This document shows, one piece after another, positions 1 to 8,556 of a DNA stretch of 64,000 nucleotides. Each line of letters starts with the position of its first letter. Positions within the stretch are counted from its first letter, which is position 1. The position numbers and the translations under genes are program-made. The stretch is from Janthinobacterium lividum PAMC 25724 (GTDB taxonomy: Bacteria; Pseudomonadota; Gammaproteobacteria; Burkholderiales; Burkholderiaceae_D). Location of the stretch: the NCBI GenBank assembly GCA_000242815.2, contig AHHB01000042.1, forward strand, positions 62,001-126,000, read 5' to 3'. Below the pieces are notes generated by a model. It ran no database searches and was not told where the DNA came from. It worked only from the letters and a program-made list of their open reading frames with translations.

Positions 1-1431
1 CCGGCGCGACGCAAGTTCCTCAAATCAGAACAGACGGAGTACGGCCACTGCGCCGAAGTGGTGCGTCGCATCGCCCTGGCGCGGCCAGACGTGGCGTTTT
101 CGCTGTCGCACAACGGGCGCACCATCGACCAGTGGAATATCAGCGAACTGGCCAAGCGCAGCGCGCATATCCTGGGCAATGACTTCGCCGAGGCACGCCT
201 GGCGCTGGACGAATCGGCCGGCACCTTGCGCATTCACGGCTTTGCCGGCTTGCCGACGGCATCGAAGGCGCGCGCCGATGGCCAGTTCTTTTATGTCAAT
301 GGCCGCTTCGTGCGCGACAAGCTGCTGGTGCACGCAGTACGCATGGCCTACCAGGACGTGCTGCATGGCGACCGCTTCCCATCCTACGTGCTGGCGCTCG
401 ACCTCGACCCGGCCCTGGTCGACGTCAACGTACACCCGTCGAAAATCGAAGTGCGCTTCCGCGACAGCCGCTCCGTGCACCAGTTTGTCTTCCACGCAGT
501 GCAGCGCGCGCTGGCGCAAACGTCGGCAACGGCCTTCGGTAGCACGCCAGCCCCCCTGCCGGCCGCTTCCAGCCTGGGTGGAGCAGACACTGGCGCCGCT
601 TCCGGTGGCCCCGGCATCTGGCGTCGCGAGCAGACGCAAACCTCGTTCGGCGCGCAATTTACGAATACCTTCGCGCCCACCTCGCCCGGCGCGGCCCGCC
701 CCTTCTTTGCCGAGGCGCCAGGCATCGCCCAGGACACGGCGGCCTACGGTGCCCTGTTCGGCGGTGCCGCCGCAGCGTCGCCGATCACGCAGGTACAGCC
801 CTACATCGCCACACCCGAAGCGATGGCGCGCGAAGAATACCCGCTGGGCTTCGCCCTGGCCCAGCTCCATGGCATCTATATTCTGGCGCAAAACACCAAG
901 GGCCTGGTGCTGGTCGACATGCACGCAGCGCACGAGCGCATCCTGTACGAACAGCTGAAAAACGCGCTGCAGGCGCAAGTGTCGGGGCAAGACATGCAGG
1001 TGCAGTCGCTACTGATACCCGTGACCTTTTATGCCGATGCGATTGAAGTATCGACGGCGAATGAAAACCAGGAGACGCTCAAGGCGCTGGGCTTCGATAT
1101 CGCCGCCCTGTCGCCTACCACCCTGGCCGTGCGTTGCGTGCCGACCCTGCTGAAAAACGCCGATGCGCAAACCCTGGCGCGCGACGTGCTGCGCGACGTG
1201 CGCGAATACGGCGGTTCGCGCGTACTGATCGAGCGCCAGAACGAATTGCTGGGCACCCTGGCCTGCCACACTGCCGTGCGCGCCAACCGCATCTTGTCGG
1301 TACAGGAAATGAACGCCCTGCTGCGCCAGATGGAGAGCACGGAACGCGCCGACCAATGCAACCATGGCCGGCCCACGTGGGTGCAGGTCGAGATCAATGC
1401 GCTAGACAAATTATTCCTGCGCGGCCAGTAG
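1..1431 (+). CDS. mutL: DNA mismatch repair protein MutL (5' end outside window)
   Basis: Mismatch-repair ATPase that couples MutS mismatch recognition to strand incision. The frame is open from base 1, so the true start lies upstream; 476 residues are visible. The fragment begins in the conserved N-terminal region (PARRKFLKS), continues through the transducer domain (VDVNVHPSK), a proline/alanine-rich linker, and the C-terminal dimerisation domain. That domain carries DMHAAHERILYE (from fragment residue 306), ACHTAVRAN and CNHGRP, which fit the metal-binding endonuclease motifs seen in MutL of bacteria without MutH and absent from E. coli MutL. miaA follows on the same strand 98 bp downstream, a common mutL-miaA order. 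Family identity is certain; nuclease activity is inferred. Confidence 0.96.
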   Translation, partial: PARRKFLKSEQTEYGHCAEVVRRIALARPDVAFSLSHNGRTIDQWNISELAKRSAHILGNDFAEARLALDESAGTLRIHGFAGLPTASKARADGQFFYVNGRFVRDKLLVHAVRMAYQDVLHGDRFPSYVLALDLDPALVDVNVHPSKIEVRFRDSRSVHQFVFHAVQRALAQTSATAFGSTPAPLPAASSLGGADTGAASGGPGIWRREQTQTSFGAQFTNTFAPTSPGAARPFFAEAPGIAQDTAAYGALFGGAAAASPITQVQPYIATPEAMAREEYPLGFALAQLHGIYILAQNTKGLVLVDMHAAHERILYEQLKNALQAQVSGQDMQVQSLLIPVTFYADAIEVSTANENQETLKALGFDIAALSPTTLAVRCVPTLLKNADAQTLARDVLRDVREYGGSRVLIERQNELLGTLACHTAVRANRILSVQEMNALLRQMESTERADQCNHGRPTWVQVEINALDKLFLRGQ

Positions 1432-1503
1432 GTCCGATTAGCGCAGCGTAATCCGACACTGCAACGGCGGCATCACGTCGGCTTACGCTTGCGCTAAGCC
1501 GAC
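1432..1503. repeat. Pair of REP-like palindromes between mutL and miaA
   Basis: Two adjacent hairpins. The first pairs GTCCGATTA (1432-1440) with TAATCCGAC (1449-1457), with one mismatch. The second pairs GTCGGCTTA (1477-1485) perfectly with TAAGCCGAC (1495-1503) around a 9-nt loop. The same core (GTCGGATTA ... TAATCCGAC) recurs at 25642-25672 and 43236-43271, always between genes, so it is a dispersed extragenic palindrome family. It may also act as an mRNA 3'-end stabiliser or weak terminator after mutL. Confidence 0.75.
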
Positions 1504-1529
1504 CTACGCATCACCTTACAAAAGTCAAC

Positions 1530-2477
1530 ATGCAAAACACTCCACACCTTCCCCTGGCCGTCGCCATCATGGGCCCCACGGCCAGCGGCAAGACAGCCAG
1601 CGCACTGGCCATCGCGCAAGCCATTCCTTCCGAGATCATTTCCGTCGATTCCGCCCTCGTCTACCGCGGCATGGATATCGGCACGGCAAAGCCGTCGCGA
1701 GAAGAACTGGCCGCCGTACCACATCATTTGATCGACATCATCGACCCGCTCGATGCCTATTCGGTGGCGCAGTTTCGCACCGATACCCTGCGCCTGGTGA
1801 GCGAAATCACAGCACGCGGCAAGCTGCCGCTGCTGGTCGGCGGCACCATGCTGTACTTCAAGGGTCTGGCCGATGGCCTCGACGACTTGCCCGGCGCCGA
1901 TCCCGTTTTGCGCGCCCAACTGGAAGAGGACGCGGCCGCCATCGGCTGGCCCGCCATGCATGCGCGTCTGGCGCAGCAAGACCCCATCACGGCTGCGCGC
2001 CTGGCGCCGCAAGACGCACAGCGCATCGGGCGCGCACTGGAAATCATCGCCCTGTCCGGCCAACCCATGTCGGCCCTGCTGGCCCTGCGCGAAAAGACCG
2101 TGCTGCCATTCCAGCTGCAGTCGTTCGCGCTGGAACCGTCGGACCGCGCCGTGCTGCACGCGCGCATCGCCACGCGCTTCGACGTCATGCTGAACAATGA
2201 CGCCTTGCTCGACGAAGTGGAGCAGCTGCGCCGGCGCGGCGACCTGCATCCTGGCTTGCCCTCGATGCGCTGCGTGGGTTACCGACAGGCCTGGGAATAC
2301 CTCGATGGCCGCATCGACCGCGCCACCTTGCGCGAGACGGGCATCATCGCCACGCGCCAGCTGGCCAAGCGCCAGCTCACCTGGCTGCGTTCCATGCCGG
2401 AGCGCATCACCATCGACTGCCTGGCTAATGATCCGGCCAGCGCCATGCTGGCACAAATTGCCCCCTTGCTGAAATAA
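1530..2477 (+). CDS. miaA: tRNA dimethylallyltransferase MiaA
   Basis: Transfers a dimethylallyl group from DMAPP to N6 of A37 in tRNAs reading UNN codons, giving i6A37, the substrate that MiaB (14167-15534) then methylthiolates. 315 residues, the usual family length. The P-loop GPTASGKT is at residues 15-22, followed by the conserved [19 protein letters not shown] region and, later, the [12 protein letters not shown] segment. It starts with ATG after an intergenic REP pair. The last ~40 codons are repeated in diverged form just downstream (2533-2639). Assignment is secure. Confidence 0.97.
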   Translation: MQNTPHLPLAVAIMGPTASGKTASALAIAQAIPSEIISVDSALVYRGMDIGTAKPSREELAAVPHHLIDIIDPLDAYSVAQFRTDTLRLVSEITARGKLPLLVGGTMLYFKGLADGLDDLPGADPVLRAQLEEDAAAIGWPAMHARLAQQDPITAARLAPQDAQRIGRALEIIALSGQPMSALLALREKTVLPFQLQSFALEPSDRAVLHARIATRFDVMLNNDALLDEVEQLRRRGDLHPGLPSMRCVGYRQAWEYLDGRIDRATLRETGIIATRQLAKRQLTWLRSMPERITIDCLANDPASAMLAQIAPLLK

Positions 2478-2532
2478 GCGTCGCCACAAAGCGCCGCCAC
2501 ACAACAACTGACCAGGCGCTAGGCTCGACTTC

Positions 2533-2639
2533 GGCTGCGTTCCATGCCGGAGCGCATCACCATCGACTGCCTAGGTACTGATCCGGCCTCGTCCATGCTG
2601 GCGCAGATCCAGCCCTTGCTGACGCCATTACAAAAATAA
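2533..2639 (+). pseudogene. Diverged duplicate of the miaA 3' end
   Basis: Bases 2533-2572 match 2383-2422 inside miaA without a mismatch (40 nt); similarity then continues with substitutions to an in-frame TAA at 2637-2639. Translated, it gives a MiaA-like C-terminus ([12 protein letters not shown], then DPASSMLAQIQPLL and a short extra tail) instead of the main copy's [15 protein letters not shown]. There is no start codon, ribosome site or upstream MiaA sequence, so it is a remnant. The longer alternative tail suggests it comes from another miaA allele left by recombination, rather than a recent tandem copy; that is inference. Confidence 0.8.
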
Positions 2640-2659
2640 TCATAGCCGCAAACCATCAC

Positions 2660-2679
2660 GAAAAATCCACAGATTTTTC
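2660..2679. terminator. AT-rich hairpin downstream of miaA
   Basis: GAAAAATC (2660-2667) and GATTTTTC (2672-2679) form a perfect 8-bp stem with a 4-nt loop, between the miaA remnant and the tRNA promoter. The T-rich 3' arm makes a weak terminator possible, but there is no GC-rich stem. Confidence 0.35.
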
Positions 2680-2689
2680 ATCAGCGGCA

Positions 2690-2718
2690 TTGACAAGGAA
2701 ATGGGAAGACTGGATAAT
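2690..2718 (+). promoter_or_regulatory. Sigma-70-type promoter for the tRNA-Met pair
   Basis: TTGACA (2690-2695), a 17-nt spacer and GATAAT (2713-2718) lie 12 nt before the first tRNA. This is a near-consensus promoter in the expected position for a stable-RNA gene. No GC-rich discriminator is obvious. Confidence 0.8.
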
Positions 2719-2730
2719 GCTCGGCTGTTG

Positions 2731-2807
2731 GGTGATATAGCTCAGTTGGTTAGAGCACAGCATTCATAATGCTGGGGTCGGTGGTTCAAGTCCACCTATC
2801 ACCACCA
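2731..2807 (+). tRNA. tRNA-Met (anticodon CAT), copy 1
   Basis: A 77-nt cloverleaf with 7-bp acceptor stem GGTGATA/TATCACC, D-loop segment AGCTCAGTTGGTTAGAGCA, anticodon stem CAGCA/TGCTG around TTCATAA, T-arm GGTGG TTCAAGT CCACC, and an encoded CCA end. The CAT anticodon and the GGGGTC variable region resemble elongator tRNA-Met more than the lysidine-modified tRNA-Ile2; the latter cannot be strictly excluded by eye. The initiator type is unlikely because the acceptor pair 1-72 is matched. Confidence 0.93.
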
Positions 2808-2868
2808 AAGAACAACGATCATGCAGTCGCCATGATCACAACCAGCATCCGGTCTGACCGGTCTGTTT

Positions 2869-2945
2869 GGTGATATAGCTCAGTTGGTTAGAGCACAGCA
2901 TTCATAATGCTGGGGTCGGTGGTTCAAGTCCACCTATCACCACCA
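2869..2945 (+). tRNA. tRNA-Met (anticodon CAT), copy 2
   Basis: Identical over all 77 nt to the copy at 2731-2807, after a 61-nt spacer that is not itself a repeat. No separate promoter is obvious, so the two are probably cotranscribed and cut apart. A strong terminator follows at 2976. Confidence 0.93.
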
Positions 2946-2975
2946 AGAATTAGCAGCACCATTAGCAGCACCGAA

Positions 2976-3010
2976 AACCCGCCACTGCCCCGTGCAGCGG
3001 CGGGTTTTTT
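2976..3010 (+). terminator. Rho-independent terminator after the tRNA-Met pair
   Basis: AACCCGCC-A-CTGC pairs with GCAG-C-GGCGGGTT across a short loop with one central mismatch, followed by a run of six T. This is a classic intrinsic terminator about 30 nt after the second tRNA. Confidence 0.88.
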
Positions 3011-3172
3011 CGCTTCAAGCACCGCCTCGCGTGCACTCTGCCCGCAATAGCCGCGCCATCCGCAGGCACAGGAGATGATGACAAGCCGCCACTGGCACTT
3101 GCGATGAAAGATTCTCATTCATACGCTTTCAACACTGTGCCAGCTTGCGAAGGATTCAGCTAACGCGAACGC

Positions 3173-4459
3173 TTATTCCCAGGCTTCCTTGCCTGCGCGC
3201 GGCTTGCCCACCATCAGCAGCGCACCCAGGGTCAGCACGGCCGCCAGCGACAGGTAATAGCCCACGTAGTGCAAGCCATGGTTGGTGGCCAGCCAGGTGG
3301 CGATGTACGGCGCCAGCGAGGCGCCCAGGATGCCGGCCAGGTTGAACGTCAGCGACGCCCCCGTGTAACGCACTTCAGGTGGAAACAGCTCGGACAGCAT
3401 GGTGCCCAGCGGACCGTAGGTCATGCCCATCAGGCCCAGGCCGACAGCCATGAAGACGGTCACTTCCCACGTCACGCCGGAGCCGAACATGGGTGCCAGC
3501 ACCAGGCCGAAGAGGGCAATGGCGACGGAGACCCAGATCAAGGTGGCGCGGCGGCCACGGCGGTCAGCCAGCACGGCTGACAATGGAATCGTCAGGGCAA
3601 AGAACAGCACGGCAAACAGCTGCACGATGAGAAATTCCTTGCGCGTGAAGCCGAGCTTGGTCGTGCCCCAGCTCAAGGCGAACACAGTCATCAGGTAAAA
3701 CAGCACGAAAGTGGCCAGGGCGATGATGGTGCCCAGGAACAGCATGCGGCCATGTTGGCGGAAGACGGTGGCGACGGGCAGCTTGACGACTTCGTTCTTG
3801 TCGATGACTTTCTGGAAGTCCGGTGTTTCCGTGATCTTCAGACGCACATACAGGCCGACGATGACCAGCAGCGCGCTGGCCAGGAAGGGAATGCGCCAGC
3901 CGTAGCTGAAGAACTGCGCATCGGTCATGGTTTCGCTGAGCAGCAGGAAGATGCCGCCCGACAGGAAGAAGCCGATCGGCGCGCCCAGTTGCGGGAACAT
4001 GCCGTACCAGGCGCGTTTGCCCGGCGGTGCGTTCTCGGTGGCCAGCAGCACTGCGCCGCCCCACTCGCCACCCAGCCCCAGGCCCTGACCGAAACGGCAC
4101 AGCGCCAGCAACAACGGCGCCAGGGTGCCTATGGCCGCATACGTCGGCAGCAAGCCAATGATAACGGTGGAAATCCCCATGGTCAGCAAGGCTGCTACCA
4201 GGGTGGCCTTGCGACCGATGCGGTCGCCGAAGTGGCCAAACACGGCCGAGCCGATGGGGCGTGCAAAGAAGGCGATGGCGAACGTGGCCAGCGACTGCAG
4301 CACGGCGGCCGACGGGTCGCCGGCGGGGAAGAACAGTTTCGGGAACACCAGCACGGCGGCGGTGGCGTAGATATAAAAGTCAAAGAACTCGATGGTGGTG
4401 CCGATCAGGCTGGCGAACAGCACGGTGCCGGGGGAATTTTTCTTGGGAGGGGTGCTCAT
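3173..4459 (-). CDS. MFS transporter of the metabolite:H+ symporter (MHS) type
   Basis: 428-residue inner-membrane protein with about 12 hydrophobic segments. The start (FASLIGTTIEFFDFYIY), the loop motif FGHFGDRIGRKATL, the segment GLGLGGEWGGAVLLATENAP and a second loop DRRGRRATL mark the MHS branch of the major facilitator superfamily (ShiA, ProP, KgtP, YhjE relatives). These carry organic acids or osmolytes with protons; the substrate cannot be read from the sequence. The ATG is preceded by AAGGAG. It stands alone, facing the tRNA operon, with 693 bp of non-coding DNA upstream. Confidence 0.88.
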   Translation of the reverse strand: MSTPPKKNSPGTVLFASLIGTTIEFFDFYIYATAAVLVFPKLFFPAGDPSAAVLQSLATFAIAFFARPIGSAVFGHFGDRIGRKATLVAALLTMGISTVIIGLLPTYAAIGTLAPLLLALCRFGQGLGLGGEWGGAVLLATENAPPGKRAWYGMFPQLGAPIGFFLSGGIFLLLSETMTDAQFFSYGWRIPFLASALLVIVGLYVRLKITETPDFQKVIDKNEVVKLPVATVFRQHGRMLFLGTIIALATFVLFYLMTVFALSWGTTKLGFTRKEFLIVQLFAVLFFALTIPLSAVLADRRGRRATLIWVSVAIALFGLVLAPMFGSGVTWEVTVFMAVGLGLMGMTYGPLGTMLSELFPPEVRYTGASLTFNLAGILGASLAPYIATWLATNHGLHYVGYYLSLAAVLTLGALLMVGKPRAGKEAWE

Positions 4460-5152
4460 TTACTGCGCTCCTTGGGGAGGGGGTGTCTAAAGGCCATTCT
4501 CTGGATGTTTTTCAGGCAGCAGCACAGCACGGTGATCAGTAAGCGACGGACAATGATTGTGATTGCTGACATTCGTCAGCGGCGCATTGCTGCGCGATAG
4601 CCGCCGTGCAGCACATCGGCTTCTGCTCAGCATAAATTTACCATCGTTGCCAACGCTTACCGAGGCGCATTGTTGCCATATCATAACTGTACGCACACGT
4701 ATTTGCTGCCAATTCGCCATCAAATTCGCAAACTACTTCTACGTCGCAATACGCCGCCCATCATGAAAAACAAGGACAGCTAACGCCGTATAACGCTATA
4801 TAAAGCCATAAAACGACAAGCAACAATGAGCCTATGCGCGTCATCGCGCCGTGATCCGTGCTGGTTTAGAGAAACAACGGTCGTGCGCCATCCGGTCACC
4901 CGGGGCACGGCAGGAAAGTCGTCAGGGGGTGGGCGACGTGTATCAGGCGCGGCGTATCGCCAGCCATTCCGTACCAGACCGACGCGTCGGCATCGCGGCA
5001 TCGGTCATTTGTGGTGAATCCATGCCTGCGGCCCCTCCGGGTGGAGCGGACCGGCGATGATCGCGCCTACATCCCGGAGGATGCGGTTGATCTTGCTGTA
5101 AGCGCCTTATGATACGCGCAGTGCTGCAGTGCGGCAAGACTATGCAAGCCAG
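4460..5152. other. Intergenic region without a supported gene
   Basis: 693 bp between the MHS transporter start and the thioredoxin-like gene end. Short open frames on both strands lack ribosome sites, recognisable domains or consistent codon use. GCTGAC-ATTC-GTCAGC (4565-4580) is a small perfect inverted repeat about 105 bp upstream of the transporter and could be an operator. An AT-rich stretch near 4780-4815 is the likeliest promoter area. GC-rich short hairpins lie around 5030-5060. It could contain the eroded remnant of a gene or an unrecognised small RNA. Confidence 0.4.
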
Positions 5153-5476
5153 TTACGCCGCGATCAGGGCAAACGCCCTGGCGATCTCTGCGCTGTCGAG
5201 CGGACGCACCAGGCGCGCCACTTCCTGACCATCGTTGAGAAAGATCAAGGTCGGCCACAGTTTCACCCGGAACGCGCGGCCCAGCGCGCGGCCGGGGCCG
5301 TCTTCCACGCGCAGGTGCGCCAGCTCGCGGTGCTGCGCAAACGCGGCAGCCAGCGGCGCCTCGGTGGCGCGGCAATGGCCGCACCAGCCAGTGCCAAATT
5401 CCAGCAGGGCCGGCCCCGCCAGGGCGTCGATCTCGGTGCGCGTCGGTTGCTCTACAGAATAAGTGTCGCTCAGCAT
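5153..5476 (-). CDS. Thioredoxin-like protein
   Basis: 107-residue single-domain thioredoxin fold with the redox centre WCGHC near residue 31 and the conserved cis-proline region WPTLIFLNDGQEV. The active-site dipeptide is GH, as in protein disulfide isomerases, instead of the GP of thioredoxin. No signal peptide or membrane anchor is visible, so it is probably cytosolic. I chose the ATG at 5476, which has AAGGAG 7 nt upstream, over an upstream frame extension. Partner and substrate are unknown; it may aid thiol reduction under stress. Confidence 0.85.
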   Translation of the reverse strand: MLSDTYSVEQPTRTEIDALAGPALLEFGTGWCGHCRATEAPLAAAFAQHRELAHLRVEDGPGRALGRAFRVKLWPTLIFLNDGQEVARLVRPLDSAEIARAFALIAA

Positions 5477-5556
5477 GACATCTCCTTGATACAAAATGCT
5501 AAGCCACAGGGCGATGCCAGGCCAGGCGCGCTTGCCGTGACGTGCGCCAGCATGCC

Positions 5557-6252
5557 TTACACGATCTTGACGCGCAAGGTATCGAGGCCATCGATGGCGC
5601 CCAGCAACTCGTCGCCGCGCTGCACGGCCGCTACGCCGGCTGGCGTGCCCGTGTAGATCAGATCGCCCGGCTGCAAGGTAAAATAGCGCGACAGATCGGC
5701 GATGGTTTCTGCCACGTTCCAGATCAGCATGTCGATGCTGCTGCTTTGACGCAGCTCACCATTCACATGCAAGGTGATGGCAGCATGCTTGACATCGCCG
5801 GCCAGCGCGGCCGGCGTGATGGCACCGATAGGCGCCGAGTGCTCGAAGGCCTTGCCCGTCTCCCATGGACGACCCTGCTTTTTCGCTGCGCTCTGTACAT
5901 CGCGCCGCGTCATGTCCAGGCCTACCGCATACCCCCAGACGTGGCTCAGCGCATCGGCCACGCCGATATCGCTGCCGCCCTTGCCGATGGCCACCACCAG
6001 TTCCATCTCATGCTGGAAATCCTGCGTTTGCGCCGGATACGGCAACTCGCCCGTCGTGCCGGCTGGCACGGGCAGTATGGCGTCGTTTGGCTTCATGAAG
6101 AAAAACGGCGCCTCGCGGCCCGTATGGCCCATTTCCTTGGCGTGCTCGACATAGTTGCGGCCCACACAATAGAGGCGGTGAACAGGGAAGCTGTCGGCGC
6201 TACCGGTGACCGGTACGCTCGCTTGCAAGGGCGCGGGAATGACATACGACAT
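5557..6252 (-). CDS. Fumarylacetoacetate hydrolase (FAH) family protein
   Basis: 231-residue single-domain FAH protein. Typical features: YCVGRNYVEHAKEMG near the start, the metal-binding area FQHEMELVVAIGKGG, the GLDMTRRDVQ segment and the closing LQPGDLIYTGTPAGVAAVQRGD. Relatives include acylpyruvate hydrolases and oxaloacetate decarboxylases (FAHD1/YcgM type), which cleave or decarboxylate 2-oxo acids with Mg2+ or Mn2+. The start ATG at 6252 follows AGGAG; a longer in-frame extension lacks support. Exact substrate is not readable. It may be cotranscribed with the thioredoxin-like gene 80 bp downstream. Confidence 0.88.
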   Translation of the reverse strand: MSYVIPAPLQASVPVTGSADSFPVHRLYCVGRNYVEHAKEMGHTGREAPFFFMKPNDAILPVPAGTTGELPYPAQTQDFQHEMELVVAIGKGGSDIGVADALSHVWGYAVGLDMTRRDVQSAAKKQGRPWETGKAFEHSAPIGAITPAALAGDVKHAAITLHVNGELRQSSSIDMLIWNVAETIADLSRYFTLQPGDLIYTGTPAGVAAVQRGDELLGAIDGLDTLRVKIV

Positions 6253-6399
6253 GAAAACTCCTGATCGGCGCGGTAGAAAAAGACGGCGAGGAAAAAAGGG
6301 GCACCGCAGCACCCCATGCGCCCTACCCTTCATTTTACGCCAACATGACTTCGGCATTCCTGGGCGGCTCTGCAGCGGCAGCAGAGCCCGCAACAACGC

Positions 6400-7257
6400 C
6401 TATTGCTTGAACCTAGCGCATGGGTCCGGGCGCGGCTGCGCCGGCATCGTTTGCGTCAGGTCAAACGTACCCTTGTAGCCGCTGCCGCCCTGCTCCAGGT
6501 AGCCGATGCTGCGCACGTTCAGTTGCGGCTCGGCCAGCTTCAGCCAGCGGGGCACGCCGATATCCTTGCGTACATGCGCATTGCCGGCGATCAGCACCAC
6601 GTCGCGCGGCGCCTGGTCGCGGATCAGCTTAGCCATCCAGATATCGCGCGCCACCTGGGCATTAACGACACCTTTGAGCATCATGTCGGGCAGCATATTG
6701 CAGCGGGCCGCCTGGACTTCCTTCTGTTGCCCTTCCAAAATATCGGCAGGCACGGGCACGGCCAGGTACGTGGCAACCATGGCGGGCGGCATAGCCCACT
6801 GGATGCCGTCGCGCACGATGCGCGAGGCATCGGCCGGCGACAAATTGCCGGCCACCAGAGTCAATTGATAGCTGATCACCAGGTCCAGCAAGGGCCGGTA
6901 CAAGCTCCAGTCCCAGCGCGGCTGTTCCATCACGCGGATGATGCAATCGGGATCGGCGCAATCGCGCGCGGCGCGCGTCAGCAAGGCCTGGTTTTCGCGC
7001 TCGAACTGCTGCATGACAATCACGGGACGCCAGCCAGCGGCGAGGCGAAGCCGCAACTCCTCGACGCGCAGACGGTGGCCTTGCACATTGTCAGGCACTT
7101 CACCGAGCAGCAACACTTGCGGATTAGGCAAAGTGTCAGCCACGGGTGTGGGAGCGGGCGGCGCTGTCTTCTTTAGCAAGCCGCCGCAAGCGGAGAGCGC
7201 CAGCATGCCGCACAGCAAGGTGGCACGCGCGCCGGCGCGGAAAATCACAGTCTTCAT
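6400..7257 (-). CDS. ChaN-family lipoprotein (putative heme-binding)
   Basis: 285 residues. The N-terminus is a lipoprotein signal: basic start, hydrophobic core, lipobox LSAC with the acylated Cys at residue 24. The mature part has the ChaN/DUF399 pattern: VLLLGEVPDN near residue 50, VIVMQQFERENQ, a central region rich in W/Y, and VLIAGNAHVRKDIGVP near the C-terminus. Campylobacter ChaN binds heme at the outer membrane; heme or iron acquisition here is an inference. The reading frame runs open far upstream across the next gene, but only the ATG at 7257 gives a signal peptide. Confidence 0.8.
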   Translation of the reverse strand: MKTVIFRAGARATLLCGMLALSACGGLLKKTAPPAPTPVADTLPNPQVLLLGEVPDNVQGHRLRVEELRLRLAAGWRPVIVMQQFERENQALLTRAARDCADPDCIIRVMEQPRWDWSLYRPLLDLVISYQLTLVAGNLSPADASRIVRDGIQWAMPPAMVATYLAVPVPADILEGQQKEVQAARCNMLPDMMLKGVVNAQVARDIWMAKLIRDQAPRDVVLIAGNAHVRKDIGVPRWLKLAEPQLNVRSIGYLEQGGSGYKGTFDLTQTMPAQPRPDPCARFKQ

Positions 7258-7301
7258 GTCAACGGGTATCCTCAGGTGGCGATGCGCCAGATTGTACCGT
7301 C

Positions 7302-7733
7302 TCAGGCCGGCGCCGCTAGCTTGCGGCGCTCCAGCACTTCGAAAAAGGCCATGCCAGCGAGCATGGCAGCCACAAAAATCCAGGCCTTCGGCTGGCCCGC
7401 CAGCAGGGAGACGAGAGCGGGGCCGGGACAAAAACCGGCGATGCCCCAGCCTGCGCCAAAGGCCAAGCTGCCCAGCAGCAAGCGCCGGTCGATGCGCCGC
7501 GACGCGGGCAATTGCATGGGCTCGCCCAGCAGCGCCGTGCTGCGCCGTCGCGCCAGCCAAAAGGCCGGCATGGCGACGCCGATGGCGCCGCCCATCACCA
7601 GCGCCAGGGACGGGTCCCAGGCGCCGGCCAGGTCGAGGAAACCGAGCACCTTGGCCGGGTTGCCCATGCCGGAGATGATCAGACCGAGGCCAAAAACGAG
7701 GCCACTCAACAGGGAAAAGATTAACTTGCTCAT
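7302..7733 (-). CDS. pmpB: YeeE/YedE-family membrane protein, PmpB-like
   Basis: 143 residues, about four membrane segments, with [20 protein letters not shown]-type sequence early and [17 protein letters not shown] in the second half. The conserved G-x-CPGP cysteine element belongs to the YeeE/YedE sulfur-transport family, of which TsuA is a thiosulfate channel. It overlaps the upstream PmpA-like gene by ATGA (7730-7733), so the two half-size proteins are translationally coupled and probably form one transporter. Following the BigR-type regulator, the likely cargo is a reduced sulfur species. Confidence 0.82.
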   Translation of the reverse strand: MSKLIFSLLSGLVFGLGLIISGMGNPAKVLGFLDLAGAWDPSLALVMGGAIGVAMPAFWLARRRSTALLGEPMQLPASRRIDRRLLLGSLAFGAGWGIAGFCPGPALVSLLAGQPKAWIFVAAMLAGMAFFEVLERRKLAAPA

Positions 7734-8155
7734 AGGTGGCGCAATACATACACGGTGAGGAAACCGGCCGCCATGAAGGCCATGGTGGCCGCCAGCGAAC
7801 GCACAGACAGGCGCGACAGGCCACACACGCCGTGGCCGCTGGTGCAGCCGGCGCCATAGCGCACGCCCACGCCGACCAGCAAGCCGGCCACGATCAAAGC
7901 GGGCGTGGATGCGTCGATCTGTACCGGCGGCAAGGATTGCCACAGCGAATACAGCAAGGGCGCACCGATCAGTCCCGCAAGAAAAGCAATACGCCAGCCC
8001 AGGTCGCCCAGGCGCGGGCGCAGCAAGCCGCCGAGGATGCCACTAATGCCGGCGATGCGCCCATTGAACAAGATCAGCAGGGCAGCGGCCAGGCCGATCA
8101 GCATACCGCCAGCCAGCGAGGCCCACGGCGTAAAGTGCTGCCAGGCTATGCTCAT
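7730..8155 (-). CDS. pmpA: YeeE/YedE-family membrane protein, PmpA-like
   Basis: 141-residue integral membrane protein, first half of the split YeeE/YedE pair. The diagnostic motif [12 protein letters not shown] lies near residue 105, where the cysteine passes the sulfur compound in the TsuA structure. Four hydrophobic segments are visible. Start and stop overlap neighbours by ATGA on both sides (8152-8155 with the regulator, 7730-7733 with PmpB), so all three form one operon. Known Xylella and Agrobacterium bigR operons carry the same pair; transport of thiosulfate or persulfide-related sulfur is inferred. Confidence 0.85.
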   Translation of the reverse strand: MSIAWQHFTPWASLAGGMLIGLAAALLILFNGRIAGISGILGGLLRPRLGDLGWRIAFLAGLIGAPLLYSLWQSLPPVQIDASTPALIVAGLLVGVGVRYGAGCTSGHGVCGLSRLSVRSLAATMAFMAAGFLTVYVLRHL

Positions 8156-8517
8156 GGCAAGCCTGCGTCCGCTGCGTCATTGAGCGGGGGAGGCGGCGCG
8201 CAGAACTGCAGGTACAGCACTTGCAGCACGGCCAGCACCGGCGCGCTGGCGACGCGATAATAAATCTGCTTGCCCTCGCGCCGCGTGGCCACCAGCATTT
8301 CTTCGCGCAACACGCCGAGCTGCTGCGACAGGGTCGGCTGACCGATGCCCACTTTTTTCTCGAGTTCGCTGACGCAATGCTCGCCCTGCGAAAGATGACA
8401 CAGCAGCATCAAGCGGTCGGCATTGCTCATGGCCTTGAGCAGCGAGCTGGCTTTGTAGGCTGCGCCACGCATGGCGTCGAGCTCGTATTGGGCATTTTGT
8501 GTTGCGACTGTCTCCAT
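8152..8517 (-). CDS. bigR: ArsR/SmtB-type repressor, BigR/SqrR-like persulfide sensor
   Basis: 121-residue winged-helix repressor ([21 protein letters not shown], then recognition helix [17 protein letters not shown] and wing [11 protein letters not shown]). Cys40 and Cys106 are 66 residues apart, the spacing of the reactive pair in BigR (Cys42/Cys108) and SqrR (Cys41/Cys107), which form a tetrasulfide with hydrogen persulfide. Cys48 is extra. Heavy-metal ligand motifs of ArsR or CadC are absent. The ATG at 8517 follows AGGAGG, and the palindrome at 8557-8586 lies just upstream, so it probably represses its own operon until sulfide stress. Sensor type is inferred from cysteine spacing. Confidence 0.85.
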   Translation of the reverse strand: METVATQNAQYELDAMRGAAYKASSLLKAMSNADRLMLLCHLSQGEHCVSELEKKVGIGQPTLSQQLGVLREEMLVATRREGKQIYYRVASAPVLAVLQVLYLQFCAPPPPLNDAADAGLP

Positions 8518-8556
8518 TTTCCCCTCCTGCAGGCGATCATTTTATTTGTCGTACGA

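Noticed and set aside
2731-2945. tRNA-Ile2 (lysidine) assignment for the CAT tRNAs
   Set aside because: Anticodon arm and variable region look more like elongator tRNA-Met; a covariance model would settle it.
6400-7857. 485-residue version of the ChaN-like protein
   Set aside because: The extra 200 residues are an out-of-frame reading of the PmpB-like gene; only the ATG at 7257 gives a lipoprotein signal.
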